Shown here: positions 42,333 to 51,701 of the stretch, in pieces | How positions within the stretch are numbered: position 1 is the stretch's first letter | Layout: every line of letters begins with the position of its first letter | From: an uncultured Clostridia bacterium | Lineage (GTDB): Bacteria; Bacillota; Clostridia; TANB77; CAG-508 | Length of the DNA: 53,210 bases | Assembly (NCBI GenBank): GCA_947623465.1 | Contig: CANQGU010000011.1 | Coordinates: 1-53,210 of the forward strand | Reading direction: 5' to 3' | Made by a program: the position numbers and the translations under genes | Notes under the pieces: generated by a model | Told to the model about the DNA's origin: nothing | The model's database searches: none | What the model saw: only the letters and a program-made list of their open reading frames with translations

Positions 42333-44300
42333 TTACATCTTTACTACTAATTTATCAAATTTAGACCTTACATAGTTTTCAAGCTTATCCATAAAAACTT
42401 TAGGTTCTATATCTTTTTTAGCAACCATATCTAGTCCTTTTTCCCAACTAGCAGTAAGCTTTGGATTTAGCATATCAGGCATAGCTTGATTTACAATGTC
42501 ATATATTTTTTCTCCTTTTTCTGTTGGAGTTACAATTTGAGTTTTGTTGTTTATTGCAATATATTCAATTCTTTCTAATTTTTTTATTATCTCTCCCCTT
42601 GTTGCGCTTGTACCTATTCCTGCACCTCTTAGTTGTTCTCTTAATTCTTCATCTTCTATTAGTTTTCCTGCACCTTCCATTGCAATTACTAAATTTCCTG
42701 AATTATATCTTGAAGGTGGAGATGTTTCTGCGTCTTTTAGTTCAAAATTTTCTGTTTCTAGTTTTTCATTTTTCTTTAAAGTATTTAGTATATCTAAATT
42801 TTCTTCTTCATTTTTGTTTTGCTCTTCTACTTCTTCTTTATTTTGTTCACTTATTTCTTTGGTGTTTTCTTTATCTTCTACTTTTTTCTCTGGCTTTAAA
42901 ATATCTAGATATCCTCTTTTTACACACACCTTTCCTGTTCCATAAAAAGTTTCATTTTCTATATTTACTGTAACATTTACTTTATTAAATTCTGCAGGAG
43001 GATAAAATATTGCTAAAAATCTTTTTACTATTAGTTTATATATATTCTTTTTTAATTCGCTTAAATTATTATAATTTTCTAGTCCTTGACCTGTTGGAAT
43101 TATAGCATAGTGGTCTGTTATTTTTTTGTCATTTACATATTTTGTTTTTGTAAGATTTGTAGAATATTTTTCTTCTATCATTTTATTTATAAAGCCTTGT
43201 ATTTCTTCATCTTTAAAGTTTTTTGCTAAACCATTTAGATTTTTTGAAATTTCTTTTGCTACTGCTGTTGAAAGCACTCTTGCATCTGTTCTTGGGTAAG
43301 TCACTAATTTTTTTTCGTACAATTCTTGTATAATTTCTAGGGTTTCATCTGGCTTTATTTTGAATTTTTTTGTACATTCATTTTGTATTTCTGCTAAGTT
43401 AAACAAAAGTGGAGCATTTTCCTTTTGCTTGCTCTTTTTTATTTCTGAAACAACGGCTTCTTTCTCTGCCAAATCTGCTATAAATTTTTTAGCATCTTCT
43501 TCTTTTTTGAATCCGCTTTCGTTATATAACTTACTTGATTCAAACATTTTAGATTTTTCATTTACTTTCCACTCTGCTGTAAAACTTCCTTTACTATTTG
43601 CAAATTTTCCTAAAATTTTATAGTATTTTGTTTTTACAAAGTTTCTTATTTCTCTTTCCCTTGAAACTATCATGCCTAAAACACATGTCATTACTCTACC
43701 AACTGATATTGCAAAATAGTCTTGGTTCATAGATTTTGCTAAACGTCTTCCATATATTATAGAAAGTAATCTTGAAAAATTAATTCCTATTAAATAATCT
43801 TCTTTTGCCCTTAAATAGGCACTATCTGAAATACTATCATATTCTGACGAATCTTTTGCTTCTCTTATTCCTCTTAATATTTCTTCTTCTGTTTGTGAAT
43901 CTATCCATACCCTTTTTATTTTAGCTTTTGGATTCGGCTTTGCCATCATAAATACTAATCTTTGTATATATTCTCCCTCACGCCCTGAGTCGCCTGCATT
44001 ATATATTTCTGTTAAATCTTCTCTTTGTAATAATTTTTGTACCACATTAAATTGATTTTGTACTCTTTCTATTATTTCGTATTTATATTCTTTTGGCATA
44101 AATGGAAGTGTGTCTAAGCTCCATCTTTTTAGCTTTTCGTCATATTTTTCTGGATAGCTCATTGTAACTAAATGTCCTACACACCATGTTATTATCCATT
44201 CGTCAGACTCTAAATAACTTCCTTTATTTTTCATATTTACTTTTAATACTTTTGCAAATTCTCTTGCAACTGATGGTTTTTCTGTTATAATTAGTTTCAA
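42333..44300 (-). CDS. topB: DNA topoisomerase III
   Basis: 655 residues. Toprim start KLIITEKPSVAREFAKVL, then AGDSGREGEYIQR; the active-site Tyr is in TYPRTDARVLS. An acidic insert (about 470-515, Glu/Asn-rich) precedes SPPSRYNSGNLVIAMEGAG. Type IA topoisomerase acting in decatenation and recombination. The start codon is TTG and overlaps the stop of the HD protein gene (TTGA), so the two are translationally coupled. Confidence 0.93.
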   Translation of the reverse strand: MKLIITEKPSVAREFAKVLKVNMKNKGSYLESDEWIITWCVGHLVTMSYPEKYDEKLKRWSLDTLPFMPKEYKYEIIERVQNQFNVVQKLLQREDLTEIYNAGDSGREGEYIQRLVFMMAKPNPKAKIKRVWIDSQTEEEILRGIREAKDSSEYDSISDSAYLRAKEDYLIGINFSRLLSIIYGRRLAKSMNQDYFAISVGRVMTCVLGMIVSREREIRNFVKTKYYKILGKFANSKGSFTAEWKVNEKSKMFESSKLYNESGFKKEEDAKKFIADLAEKEAVVSEIKKSKQKENAPLLFNLAEIQNECTKKFKIKPDETLEIIQELYEKKLVTYPRTDARVLSTAVAKEISKNLNGLAKNFKDEEIQGFINKMIEEKYSTNLTKTKYVNDKKITDHYAIIPTGQGLENYNNLSELKKNIYKLIVKRFLAIFYPPAEFNKVNVTVNIENETFYGTGKVCVKRGYLDILKPEKKVEDKENTKEISEQNKEEVEEQNKNEEENLDILNTLKKNEKLETENFELKDAETSPPSRYNSGNLVIAMEGAGKLIEDEELREQLRGAGIGTSATRGEIIKKLERIEYIAINNKTQIVTPTEKGEKIYDIVNQAMPDMLNPKLTASWEKGLDMVAKKDIEPKVFMDKLENYVRSKFDKLVVKM

Positions 44301-45076
44301 ATTTTATCATCCTCTATTTTTTCTTCTATAAATTGATTTAATATTGTTCTTATTTCTTCCATTTTTTCTTTTGTTTCTTGATTTTTAAATTCAAATTTAT
44401 CTATTATTTTATTAACATAGTCTTCTCTTTTCATAATTTCAAAACTATATTTAATGTAATAATCAAATACAAATGCTAAATTTATTATTAGTTTATCTAT
44501 TGCTGTTGCATTTGGTTTTCTTTTTACTAAAATTTTTTGATTTATTTCCTCCATTATTTCGGCGTTAACTTGTCCTTCTTCTATTTCTTTTATACTACTT
44601 TCTGTTTTATAAAAATAATTTAAAGTTTCAAAAAATATGTCTAATTTGTCTGCATCTTTTATTATTTTAGCAAAAAGCAATTCCCTTTTAGGCAACCCAT
44701 CTTCAATTTTGTATTTATTGTGATTTTCTATTGCTTTTAAAATTATGTTGTCATATTTATCGTCTTGTACAAATTTTCTTATATAATTATTTGTAGTTAA
44801 TATTTCTACTCCTAAATCTCCATGGTCAATGCTAATTGAATCTGCAAGTGTTTTAAATCTTGTATATTGCTCAAATCTTGCTATGTCGTGTAACAAACCT
44901 ATTAATTTTGCAAGTTGTATATCTTCCTCGCTTAAATTTAAACTTTTTGCAATGTCTTCAGATATTTTCATTACTCTGTATGTATGATGATATTTCATTT
45001 TTAATGTTTCTAGTGTTAAATCATAGTTTCTAACGTATTTATCAAATTCTTGTGAAGCTTTTTTTATATCTATCAT
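44297..45076 (-). CDS. HD-domain hydrolase
   Basis: 259 residues from the ATG at 45076, preceded by GAAGGAA; the longer frame has no ribosome site. The HD motif set is H in YHHTYRVMKIS, HD in GLLHDIARFEQY, and a later HNKYK and DADKLD, giving a complete metal-binding phosphohydrolase site. The substrate, possibly a nucleotide, is unknown. It is coupled to topB by a one-base overlap, an arrangement whose meaning is not clear. Confidence 0.85.
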   Translation of the reverse strand: MIDIKKASQEFDKYVRNYDLTLETLKMKYHHTYRVMKISEDIAKSLNLSEEDIQLAKLIGLLHDIARFEQYTRFKTLADSISIDHGDLGVEILTTNNYIRKFVQDDKYDNIILKAIENHNKYKIEDGLPKRELLFAKIIKDADKLDIFFETLNYFYKTESSIKEIEEGQVNAEIMEEINQKILVKRKPNATAIDKLIINLAFVFDYYIKYSFEIMKREDYVNKIIDKFEFKNQETKEKMEEIRTILNQFIEEKIEDDKI

Positions 45077-45195
45077 TTTTATTCCTTCTTTCAAATACTG
45101 TGTTTTTATCTTTCTCATAATATCATAAACAAAAAAAATTGGCAATGTTTAATTTTAAATTGTTATATATTACAACCCAAGAATTATTAGAAGAT

Positions 45196-45237
45196 ATAAA
45201 ATAAAACAGCTGTCTAAAGTATTACAGCTGTTTTTAT
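45196..45237 (-). terminator. Terminator of rpsF-ssb-rpsR
   Basis: On the minus strand AAAACAGCTGT pairs with ACAGCTGTTTT around AATACTTTAG, followed by ATTTTATATC. Confidence 0.8.
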
Positions 45238-45244
45238 ATTTTTA

Positions 45245-45532
45245 TTAGTCTTGAGTATATGGTAAAATAGCGATTGCTCTTGCTCTTTTTATTGCGATAG
45301 TTATATCTCTTTGATGTTTACTGCAAGCACCTGTTGTTCTTCTTGGTAATATTTTACCCTTATCATTAACAAATTTTTTCATTACATCTAGATTTTTATA
45401 ATCTAAGACAAAGTTTTTGTCACTGCATAGTGGACATACTTTCTTTTTTTGTTTTTTAAATCTTGGATTAAAATCATCATCGTAATTTTTATTATTTCTA
45501 TTATTTTTTTTGTTATTTTTCTTATCTGCCAT
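45245..45532 (-). CDS. rpsR: 30S ribosomal protein S18
   Basis: 95 residues from the ATG at 45532, with AGGGGTGA upstream. An Asn/Lys-rich N-terminal extension of about 25 residues precedes the core. The core has CPLC, LDYKNLDVMKKFV and the signature ILPRRTTGACSKHQRDITIAIKRAR. The two N-terminal Cys (CPLC) and a later Cys/His suggest zinc binding. Third gene of rpsF-ssb-rpsR. Confidence 0.97.
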   Translation of the reverse strand: MADKKNNKKNNRNNKNYDDDFNPRFKKQKKKVCPLCSDKNFVLDYKNLDVMKKFVNDKGKILPRRTTGACSKHQRDITIAIKRARAIAILPYTQD

Positions 45533-45560
45533 TTTTTGTTTCACCCCTATTCTTTTTTAA

Positions 45561-45995
45561 CTAAAATGGTAAATCATCACTTGCTGATACTTCAAAGTCT
45601 GAAGCACCATCACCTTCACTTGGCATTGTAGTTCCAAATGTATTTTCAAATGAAGAATTTGAACTTTCTCCATCTTTTCTACCCTCTGCAAAATATGCTT
45701 CTTCGGCAACTACTTCTGTTATATAGTGTTTTGTTCCGTTTTGATCGTCCCATGTTCTTGTTTGTAATCTTCCGATTACTCCTACTTGTTGACCTTTTTT
45801 AAAGTATTTGCTACAAAATTCTCCAAGCTTGCTCCAAGCAACTATGTTGAAAAAGTCTGCTTGTCTTTCTTCTCCTTGTCTTACAAATCTTCTGTTTACC
45901 GCTAAAGAAAATGATGCAACTAATGTGTTATTTGTCTGAGTGTATCTCACTTCTGGGTCTCTTGTTAATCTTCCCATTAAAATTACTTTGTTCAT
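45561..45995 (-). CDS. ssb: Single-stranded DNA-binding protein
   Basis: 144 residues. OB-fold start MNKVILMGRLTRDPEVRYT, then FNIVAWSKLGEFCSKYFKKGQ. The linker is short and the acidic tip DDLPF, which docks repair and replication proteins, is intact. It lies between rpsF and rpsR, the conserved Firmicutes order. Confidence 0.97.
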   Translation of the reverse strand: MNKVILMGRLTRDPEVRYTQTNNTLVASFSLAVNRRFVRQGEERQADFFNIVAWSKLGEFCSKYFKKGQQVGVIGRLQTRTWDDQNGTKHYITEVVAEEAYFAEGRKDGESSNSSFENTFGTTMPSEGDGASDFEVSASDDLPF

Positions 45996-46070
45996 ATTTT
46001 TTTACCTTACCTTTCTTTAAATAAAGGCCCCTTAACTTTATTTGATTTTTTTTAATTTTTTTGTAGTTTA

Positions 46071-46349
46071 TTATTTTTTTACTACTATAAATTTTAATAC
46101 ATCATCTGTAATTCTGTAATTTCTTTCAAGCTCTGCTATTGAATCTGGCTCAGCTTCGAAATTAATTAACATGTAAAATGCTTCTGAATTCTTTTTTATA
46201 TCATAAGCAAGTTTTTTCTTACCCATATTTTCAAAAGATTCTACTTTTCCTTTTTCATTTATTAATCCTGTAAATTTACTTTCTAAAGCTTTTAATGCTT
46301 CTTCAGTACAATTTGGATTAATAATGATAATACTTTCGTATTTATTCAT
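46071..46349 (-). CDS. rpsF: 30S ribosomal protein S6
   Basis: 92 residues from the ATG at 46349; AAGGAGGTGA lies upstream, and a GTG three codons earlier is inside that site. Begins MNKYESIIIINPNCTEEALK; contains GKKKLAYDIKKNSEAFYMLINFE. First gene of the operon with ssb and rpsR. Confidence 0.96.
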   Translation of the reverse strand: MNKYESIIIINPNCTEEALKALESKFTGLINEKGKVESFENMGKKKLAYDIKKNSEAFYMLINFEAEPDSIAELERNYRITDDVLKFIVVKK

Positions 46350-46359
46350 TATTTTCACC

Positions 46360-46415
46360 TCCTTTTGGCTATATAACCCACAATTGATTTTGTGAGTAAG
46401 GTTTTAACGCCTAGT
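46360..46415 (-). promoter_or_regulatory. rpsF leader hairpin
   Basis: In the minus-strand leader ACTCACAA pairs with TTGTGGGT around AATCAA, enclosed by GGC/GCC. Its place in front of rpsF fits the known S6:S18 feedback RNA, but I cannot identify the characteristic bulged CCG with confidence. Confidence 0.4.
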
Positions 46416-46444
46416 ATTGTATCACATTTTTTTTTATTTGGCAA
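46416..46444 (-). promoter_or_regulatory. Promoter of rpsF-ssb-rpsR
   Basis: TTGCCA (46444-46439) and TACAAT (46421-46416) on the minus strand, 17-bp spacer. Confidence 0.75.
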
Positions 46445-46478
46445 GTAAATTTTGCAAATATATTGCAATTAATAGATT

Positions 46479-47282
46479 TTATACAAATTTATCCATTTTA
46501 ATTACAAATCTGCCTTTTCTTGTATTCCCTGTAATCTCTTTAAATTCAAACCTTCCTTTTCCTCTAATTGTAATTATATCTCCTACTTTTACTTGTTTTG
46601 ATGGTTTTGTTTCTACTCTAAAGTTTAAAAATACTCGTTCTTGTTCCAAAATTTCTACTGCTTTACCTCTCGATGTTCTTGCTAAATTAGAAACTATATT
46701 GTCCAATCTTAAAGATGCAACTATCTCTGTAATTTCTATTTTTTGAGTTTCAATTTTCTTCAAATCTTCTATATTTTGAGCTTCTATTTCAGCTGAAGAA
46801 AATCTTGTAAGAGAACTTAAATTTTGTATTAAAAACTCTAAAACTTCGTTTTTTACAATTATATCTGCTCCCATTTGTTTAACAGAAATATCTCCTACTT
46901 TTTCTCGCTCTATTCCAAGCTTCATTATTGCACCTAAATATCTTCTATGGTCATATTCGCCACTTAAGTCTATTGGCAACTTTATTTTTATTACACTTAT
47001 CATTTTATTATGATTTTTTCTTGCCATTTCTTCTGTTATTTTTTCAGGATAGAGTATTAATATCTTTCTTTCTGCAACTTCTGCTCCACCAAAAAAGTAA
47101 TAATTATTAAATTTAATTTTTTTCAAAAATTTGTCTACTAAATCCTGTTCATACAAATTTAAAAAATCTGTATTTTCAATTTTATTTCTGCTTTTAGTAA
47201 ATTCTAGCTTGTCCAATACTTTTGCAAGTAACAATTTTTCTTCTTGATTTTTATAATCCGCTAATAATTCTTGTTTATTCAT
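46479..47282 (-). CDS. ylmH: YlmH-type RNA-binding protein (S4 domain)
   Basis: 267 residues. The N-terminal part has FFGGAEVAERKILILYP and HRRYLGAIMKLGIEREKVGDI, typical of YlmH. The C-terminal S4 RNA-binding domain (about 185-255) reads ASLRLDNIVSNLARTSRGKAVE then VKVGDIITIRGKGRFEF. YlmH binds ribosomal components and has been linked to ribosome-associated quality control and cell division in Firmicutes. Here it is separated from its usual division-gene neighbours. Confidence 0.9.
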   Translation of the reverse strand: MNKQELLADYKNQEEKLLLAKVLDKLEFTKSRNKIENTDFLNLYEQDLVDKFLKKIKFNNYYFFGGAEVAERKILILYPEKITEEMARKNHNKMISVIKIKLPIDLSGEYDHRRYLGAIMKLGIEREKVGDISVKQMGADIIVKNEVLEFLIQNLSSLTRFSSAEIEAQNIEDLKKIETQKIEITEIVASLRLDNIVSNLARTSRGKAVEILEQERVFLNFRVETKPSKQVKVGDIITIRGKGRFEFKEITGNTRKGRFVIKMDKFV

Positions 47283-47419
47283 TTTTTATTTTCCCTTCAT
47301 GCTTAAATTTTATTAATTAATTATATTAGATTTTAACATTAACTTTTGTTTACATCATTTATATGTACATTTTACTACAAAAATATAAACTTATCAATAA
47401 TAAACAGTAATGCATTTAA

Positions 47420-47461
47420 ATAAAAAAATGTGCAAATAGAATTTTTCTAATCGCACATTTA
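47420..47461 (-). terminator. Terminator of the Cys-rich small protein gene
   Basis: On the minus strand AAATGTGCGATTAGA pairs with TCTATTTGCACATTT (one mismatch) around AAAAAT, followed by TTTTATTT. Confidence 0.8.
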
Positions 47462-47471
47462 AAATATGTTA

Positions 47472-47663
47472 TTATCCTCTGTTGCATCCACAGCATCCAA
47501 AGTTTGTGAATAAAAGTAAGAATATTATTATAAAGAATAATATTTCACTATCTCCACCAAATAAACCATTTAAGAAACCACATCCACAATTGTTATTTCC
47601 ACATGATCTATCTTCAACTGCTTGAGGTTGATAATTAAAGTTATTTACATTGTTCTCTGGCAT
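47472..47663 (-). CDS. Small Cys-rich membrane protein, possibly sporulation-related
   Basis: 63 residues from the ATG at 47663, 7 bases after AAGGAGG. The N-terminal half is Asn-rich, then CGNNNCGCGFLNGLFGG, a single membrane helix ILFFIIIFLLLF and a tail NFGCCGCNRG. The layout resembles the small YjcZ-like sporulation and coat proteins, which end in a helix followed by Cys/Gly; the match is by composition only. Own ribosome site and terminator show it is a real gene. Confidence 0.65.
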   Translation of the reverse strand: MPENNVNNFNYQPQAVEDRSCGNNNCGCGFLNGLFGGDSEILFFIIIFLLLFTNFGCCGCNRG

Positions 47664-47740
47664 TTTCATTCCTCCTTCTTGTTTTATATTGTATCTTATG
47701 AAAGAGGAATAAATTGTGTTACAATTTTTATTTAAAAATT

Positions 47741-47829
47741 GTCAATTGGGACGTCCTTTTTTGACATCTTTTAATTTAAAATTAGTAAGTTATTTAAAAA
47801 AGATGTCAAAAAAGGACGTCCCAATTGAC
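47741..47829. repeat. REPIN-like inverted pair of GACGTCC repeats
   Basis: Left unit 47741-47766 (GTCAATTGGGACGTCC then TTTTTTGACA) and its exact complement at 47804-47829; the pairing extends inward through ATCTTTT/AAAAGAT. The unit is the same repeat as at 32971-33030 and 33177-33245. It lies between the Cys-rich protein gene and the RNHCP gene. Confidence 0.8.
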
Positions 47830-47832
47830 AGT

Positions 47833-48144
47833 TCATTTCCTATTTACAGTTAATTGTATTATTTTATCCATATTATCATCTTCTGCTGCTTTGTTTTTTC
47901 TAATTGCTCCGCATTTTTTACATTTAAATATTATTACATATCCTTTTTTAGAATTCATTTCAACACCAATTGGCTCTAAGTCCCCGTGACATGTTTCTTT
48001 TCTATCTCCTGGATTTATATCTACATGTTTAGAGTGCAAACAATATGGACAATGATTTCTACATGTATATCCTAATTTTGGTACTTGTTTTCCACAGTTT
48101 TCACATATAAACTGTTCATCTATTACTGTAAATTTTCGCTCCAT
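47833..48144 (-). CDS. RNHCP-domain protein
   Basis: 103 residues from the ATG at 48144, with AAAGGAAAG upstream. It contains the RNHCP motif in TCRNHCPYCLHSKHVD, after FICENCGKQVP, and later FKCKKCGAIRKN. The paired Cys-x2-Cys knuckles should bind zinc. The family is known in Firmicutes but has no established function. The REPIN-like repeat begins 4 bases past its stop codon. Confidence 0.9.
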   Translation of the reverse strand: MERKFTVIDEQFICENCGKQVPKLGYTCRNHCPYCLHSKHVDINPGDRKETCHGDLEPIGVEMNSKKGYVIIFKCKKCGAIRKNKAAEDDNMDKIIQLTVNRK

Positions 48145-48202
48145 AATTAAATTTCTTTCCTTTATATATTTTCTATTAAAGTTCAATCAGCAATTATAAT
48201 AT

Positions 48203-49843
48203 TTAATATTCAAAATATCCTCCACCTAAAAATTCTTTTAATAGTGAATTTGCAGGTATATATTCAGATGGTATTGGTTCAAAATATTTTAATATATTTA
48301 TTAAACGCCTTGCTTCTGCATATTCTTTTTTCTCTTGTGGAATTTTTTCTAGTTCAGGCAATGCTATATTTTTAAGAGCTGCAAGTTCATAAATTAGTGA
48401 TGTATTAAATATACTGTCTGCTTCTTCTTGATATGGAAAAATATTTTTTTCCTCTCCTCTATTTACCTTTGGCCATGCTTCTATTGTATGCCATGCACTA
48501 TAGTTTCTAAATTGAAAATCTCTTACTATTCTTCTAATTAATCTAGTATCTGTTGTTGAAATTCTATTTAACCTATCCATATTTAAAACTGTTAAATCAC
48601 TTATATATATTTTATATTTATGCTCTTTTGAAATTTGAGAAGTTAGTTTATCATTTAAACAGTGTATTCCTTCTATTACAAGAATTTCATCTTTTGCTAA
48701 ATGCATTTTCTTTCCTTTATATCTTTTTGTTCCAACAGAAAAGTCAAATTCCGGGCAATCTATTGTTTCTCCATTTAAAAGAGCTGTTAAATGTCTGTTA
48801 AATAATTCTAAATCTATAGCATCTATATTTTCGAAATCATATTCTCCATCTTCATCTCTTGGAGTTTCTTCTCTTTCTACAAAATAATTATCAACTGAAA
48901 TAGTTACAGGTTTTAATCCATTTATTTTTAATTGCAAACCTAATCTTTGAGCAAAGGTTGTTTTTCCTGATGATGAAGGTCCTGCAATTAGCACCATTTT
49001 TATATTTTTGTTTTGTGCAATTTTATCTGCAATTCCTGCTATTTTCTTTTCATGTAATGCTTCTTCTAGCATTATTAAATTTTTTATATTTCCATTTTTT
49101 ATAATATTGTTTAATTTGTAAACTGTACTAACATCTAGTATTTTGTGTATATCATTGTATTCATTTAAAGTCCATAGTAATTTTTTTGTTTCTTTATATT
49201 TAGGTAATACTTTTGGATTATCAGAACTTGGATATCTTAATAAAAATCCACAGTCATATTTTACTAATTCAAATACATTTACAACTCCTGTATTTATTGC
49301 AATATCATCATATATATAATTATAATAATCTTCACAATAATACATATTTATTACTTCATTATTTTCTAAATCTAATTGAAGTCTTCCTTTTGAAGAATCT
49401 TCTTTTTTGTATAATTCTTCTGCTTCTTCTCTTGTTAATTCTTTATGAGTAATTGGTAAATTTTTATTTACAATATCTTTCATCTCTTGTTCAACTTTTT
49501 CGAGCATTTGGCTTGTTACTTCGTCATTGTCTAATGTACAAAACATAGCATTACTTAATTGATAGTTTACTCTTATTTTTATTTTAGGGTATAGTTTAGC
49601 AAATGCTTTTGCCATAATAAAAATTAAAGTTCTTCTATATATTTTTGTTCCACCTTTAGATGAAATATCTACTAAAGAAACATTTCCTTCTTCATTTAAA
49701 ACATAATCTAATCTTTTATATTCATTATTAAATTTTGCACCTATAACTGGAAATTCACTTTTTTCTATTTGCTCTTTAAACGCATCTTTTATTGATGTTC
49801 CTTCTAGCACATCAAATTCTTGTGATTTATATATAATTTTCAT
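48203..49843 (-). CDS. TGS-domain nucleoside (uridine-type) kinase
   Basis: 546 residues. Residues 1-60 are a TGS-like domain (GTSIKDAFKEQ), 70-240 resemble the editing-type second domain of threonyl-tRNA synthetase, and the C-terminal half is a uridine kinase/phosphoribulokinase-type domain with Walker A VLIAGPSSSGKTTFAQ (about 284-299) and VDNYFVEREETPRDEDG. This three-domain architecture is common in Clostridia and annotated as nucleoside kinase. The purpose of the tRNA-synthetase-like part is unknown. Confidence 0.88.
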   Translation of the reverse strand: MKIIYKSQEFDVLEGTSIKDAFKEQIEKSEFPVIGAKFNNEYKRLDYVLNEEGNVSLVDISSKGGTKIYRRTLIFIMAKAFAKLYPKIKIRVNYQLSNAMFCTLDNDEVTSQMLEKVEQEMKDIVNKNLPITHKELTREEAEELYKKEDSSKGRLQLDLENNEVINMYYCEDYYNYIYDDIAINTGVVNVFELVKYDCGFLLRYPSSDNPKVLPKYKETKKLLWTLNEYNDIHKILDVSTVYKLNNIIKNGNIKNLIMLEEALHEKKIAGIADKIAQNKNIKMVLIAGPSSSGKTTFAQRLGLQLKINGLKPVTISVDNYFVEREETPRDEDGEYDFENIDAIDLELFNRHLTALLNGETIDCPEFDFSVGTKRYKGKKMHLAKDEILVIEGIHCLNDKLTSQISKEHKYKIYISDLTVLNMDRLNRISTTDTRLIRRIVRDFQFRNYSAWHTIEAWPKVNRGEEKNIFPYQEEADSIFNTSLIYELAALKNIALPELEKIPQEKKEYAEARRLINILKYFEPIPSEYIPANSLLKEFLGGGYFEY

Positions 49844-49964
49844 TATTATCTTCCCTTCTAAAATTTTTTACTTATTTAAAAAGAATATTTTGCATCTCTT
49901 GTACTTTTTGCACTCATTAGTATAACACATTTATTAAAAATAAGTCAATTTTTTCTTAAGGTTT

Positions 49965-49994
49965 GTCATAAAGTAAAATTTAGCTCATATAAAT
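49965..49994 (+). promoter_or_regulatory. Possible sigma-E promoter of spoIVA
   Basis: GTCATAA (49965-49971) and CATATAAAT (49986-49994), spaced by 14 bases, resemble the mother-cell sigma-E boxes (K-M-A-T-A-T-T and CATACAMT). spoIVA is a known sigma-E gene in Bacillus and Clostridium, which is the main support. Confidence 0.45.
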
Positions 49995-50042
49995 TACTAA
50001 AAGTTAAGTATTTTCATTTAAAGAACATAGGAGGTAAAACAA

Positions 50043-51521
50043 ATGGAAAATCTCGGATTATACCAAGATATTGCTAAAAGAACAGATGGCGATATATATG
50101 TTGGGGTTGTGGGTCCTGTAAGAACCGGAAAATCTACTTTTATTAAAAAATTTATGGACTTACTTGTAATTCCTAATATTGATAACGACTACAAAAAGGA
50201 ACGTGCAAAAGATGAACTTCCTCAAAGCGCTGCAGGAAAAACAATTATGACTACAGAGCCAAAATTTGTTCCAAATGAAGCTGTAGAAATTACTATTGAC
50301 AATAATTTAAAACTTAAAACTCGTTTAGTAGACTGTGTTGGATATTTGGTTCAAAATAGTATTGGCTATTTAGAGGATGATAAACCTAGAATGGTTAAAA
50401 CCCCTTGGTCTGATACAGAAATTCCATTTGAGGAAGCTGCTGAAATTGGAACTAAAAAAGTTATTCAAGAGCATTCTACTATTGGAATTTTAATTACAAC
50501 AGATGGAAGTTTTACAGAAATTCCAAGAGAGGATTATATTCAAGCTGAAGAAAGAGTTGTTGCAGAATTAAAAAATATTAATAAACCTTTTATTATGGTT
50601 TTAAATTCTAATCATCCTGAAAATTCTGATACAAGACAATTAGCATCTACACTTTCTGAAAAATATGGAACTACAGTTATGCCAATGAACTGTGCTGAAC
50701 TAGATATAACTGACATAACAAATATTTTTTCTAAAATATTATATGAGTTCCCTGTTAGTCAAGTTAACTTTTCTTTTCCAAAATGGGTTAATGGCTTGGA
50801 GTTTGACCACCCTGTTAAACAAGAATTGTTTAAAGATGTTAAAGAAGCATTTAATGATATTACCCTATTAAAAGAAGCTTCTAATTGTAGTAATTCTATA
50901 AACCAAACAAATATTATTACTAAAACTGAAATTAATAATATTGAACTTGGAACAGGTAGAATAAATGTTACAATTCACTTAAAAAATGATTTGTTCTATC
51001 AAGTTTTAACTCAAATGACAGGTGTTAATATTTCAAATGAAGGTGATTTATTTGCAATTATTAATGATTTAGCATCTACTAAAAAGAAATATGACAAAAT
51101 TGCTAGTGCTTTAGATGATGTAAATCGTAAAGGTTATGGAATTGTTACTCCTTCTATTGATGAGCTTGTTTTGGCTGAACCTGAAATGGTAAAACAAGGC
51201 TCAAGATTTGGAGTTAAACTTAAGGCTACAGCACCTAGTTTGCATATTGTAAAGGCAAATATTGAGACTGAAGTTTCTCCAATAGTAGGCTCTGAAAAAC
51301 AGTCTGAGGAACTTGTAAATTATTTACTTTCAGGATTTGAAAGTGACCCTAAAAAGATTTGGAATTCTAACATTTTTGGTAAGAGCTTACATGAACTTGT
51401 AAATGAAGGCTTACAAGCAAAACTTGCTAAAATGCCAGAAGAAGCTCAAATGAAATTACAGGAAACTTTAGAAAGAATTGTAAACGAAGGTAGTGGCGGA
51501 TTGATTTGTATTATACTTTAA
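50043..51521 (+). CDS. spoIVA: Stage IV sporulation protein A
   Basis: 492 residues, full length. The Walker A motif VVGPVRTGKSTFIKKFM is at about 22-38, the TGEPKF-like segment TTEPKFVPN follows, and the C terminus GGLICIIL is the conserved membrane-anchoring end. It is a cytoskeletal ATPase that forms the base of the spore coat on the forespore surface. Its presence shows the organism makes endospores. AGGAGG precedes the ATG. Confidence 0.98.
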   Translation: MENLGLYQDIAKRTDGDIYVGVVGPVRTGKSTFIKKFMDLLVIPNIDNDYKKERAKDELPQSAAGKTIMTTEPKFVPNEAVEITIDNNLKLKTRLVDCVGYLVQNSIGYLEDDKPRMVKTPWSDTEIPFEEAAEIGTKKVIQEHSTIGILITTDGSFTEIPREDYIQAEERVVAELKNINKPFIMVLNSNHPENSDTRQLASTLSEKYGTTVMPMNCAELDITDITNIFSKILYEFPVSQVNFSFPKWVNGLEFDHPVKQELFKDVKEAFNDITLLKEASNCSNSINQTNIITKTEINNIELGTGRINVTIHLKNDLFYQVLTQMTGVNISNEGDLFAIINDLASTKKKYDKIASALDDVNRKGYGIVTPSIDELVLAEPEMVKQGSRFGVKLKATAPSLHIVKANIETEVSPIVGSEKQSEELVNYLLSGFESDPKKIWNSNIFGKSLHELVNEGLQAKLAKMPEEAQMKLQETLERIVNEGSGGLICIIL

Positions 51522-51527
51522 TTAGAT

Positions 51528-51575
51528 AATTAGCAATACTGAAAAAAGCAGTATTGCTAATTATTTATATTTTTT
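51528..51575 (+). terminator. Terminator of spoIVA
   Basis: AATTAGCAATACTG (51528-51541) pairs perfectly with CAGTATTGCTAATT (51549-51562) around AAAAAAG, followed by ATTTATATTTTTTT. Confidence 0.88.
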
Positions 51576-51701
51576 TACTTTTTTCTTGTAAAATCCATTA
51601 TAATTTTGTATAATAGTCACATAATATAAATATAAAGGCATAATATGGAAATTTTTTATTTATATGTGTCACAAGATTTAGCGAAGGGGATGGATTTTTT
51701 T

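Noticed and set aside
42524..42973. Leu/Phe-rich reading frames antisense to topB, and similar ones antisense to the GltD-like, glycosylase and min genes
   Set aside because: They are the expected complement of AT-rich Lys/Glu/Asn-rich genes; amino-acid composition is membrane-like only by codon complementarity.
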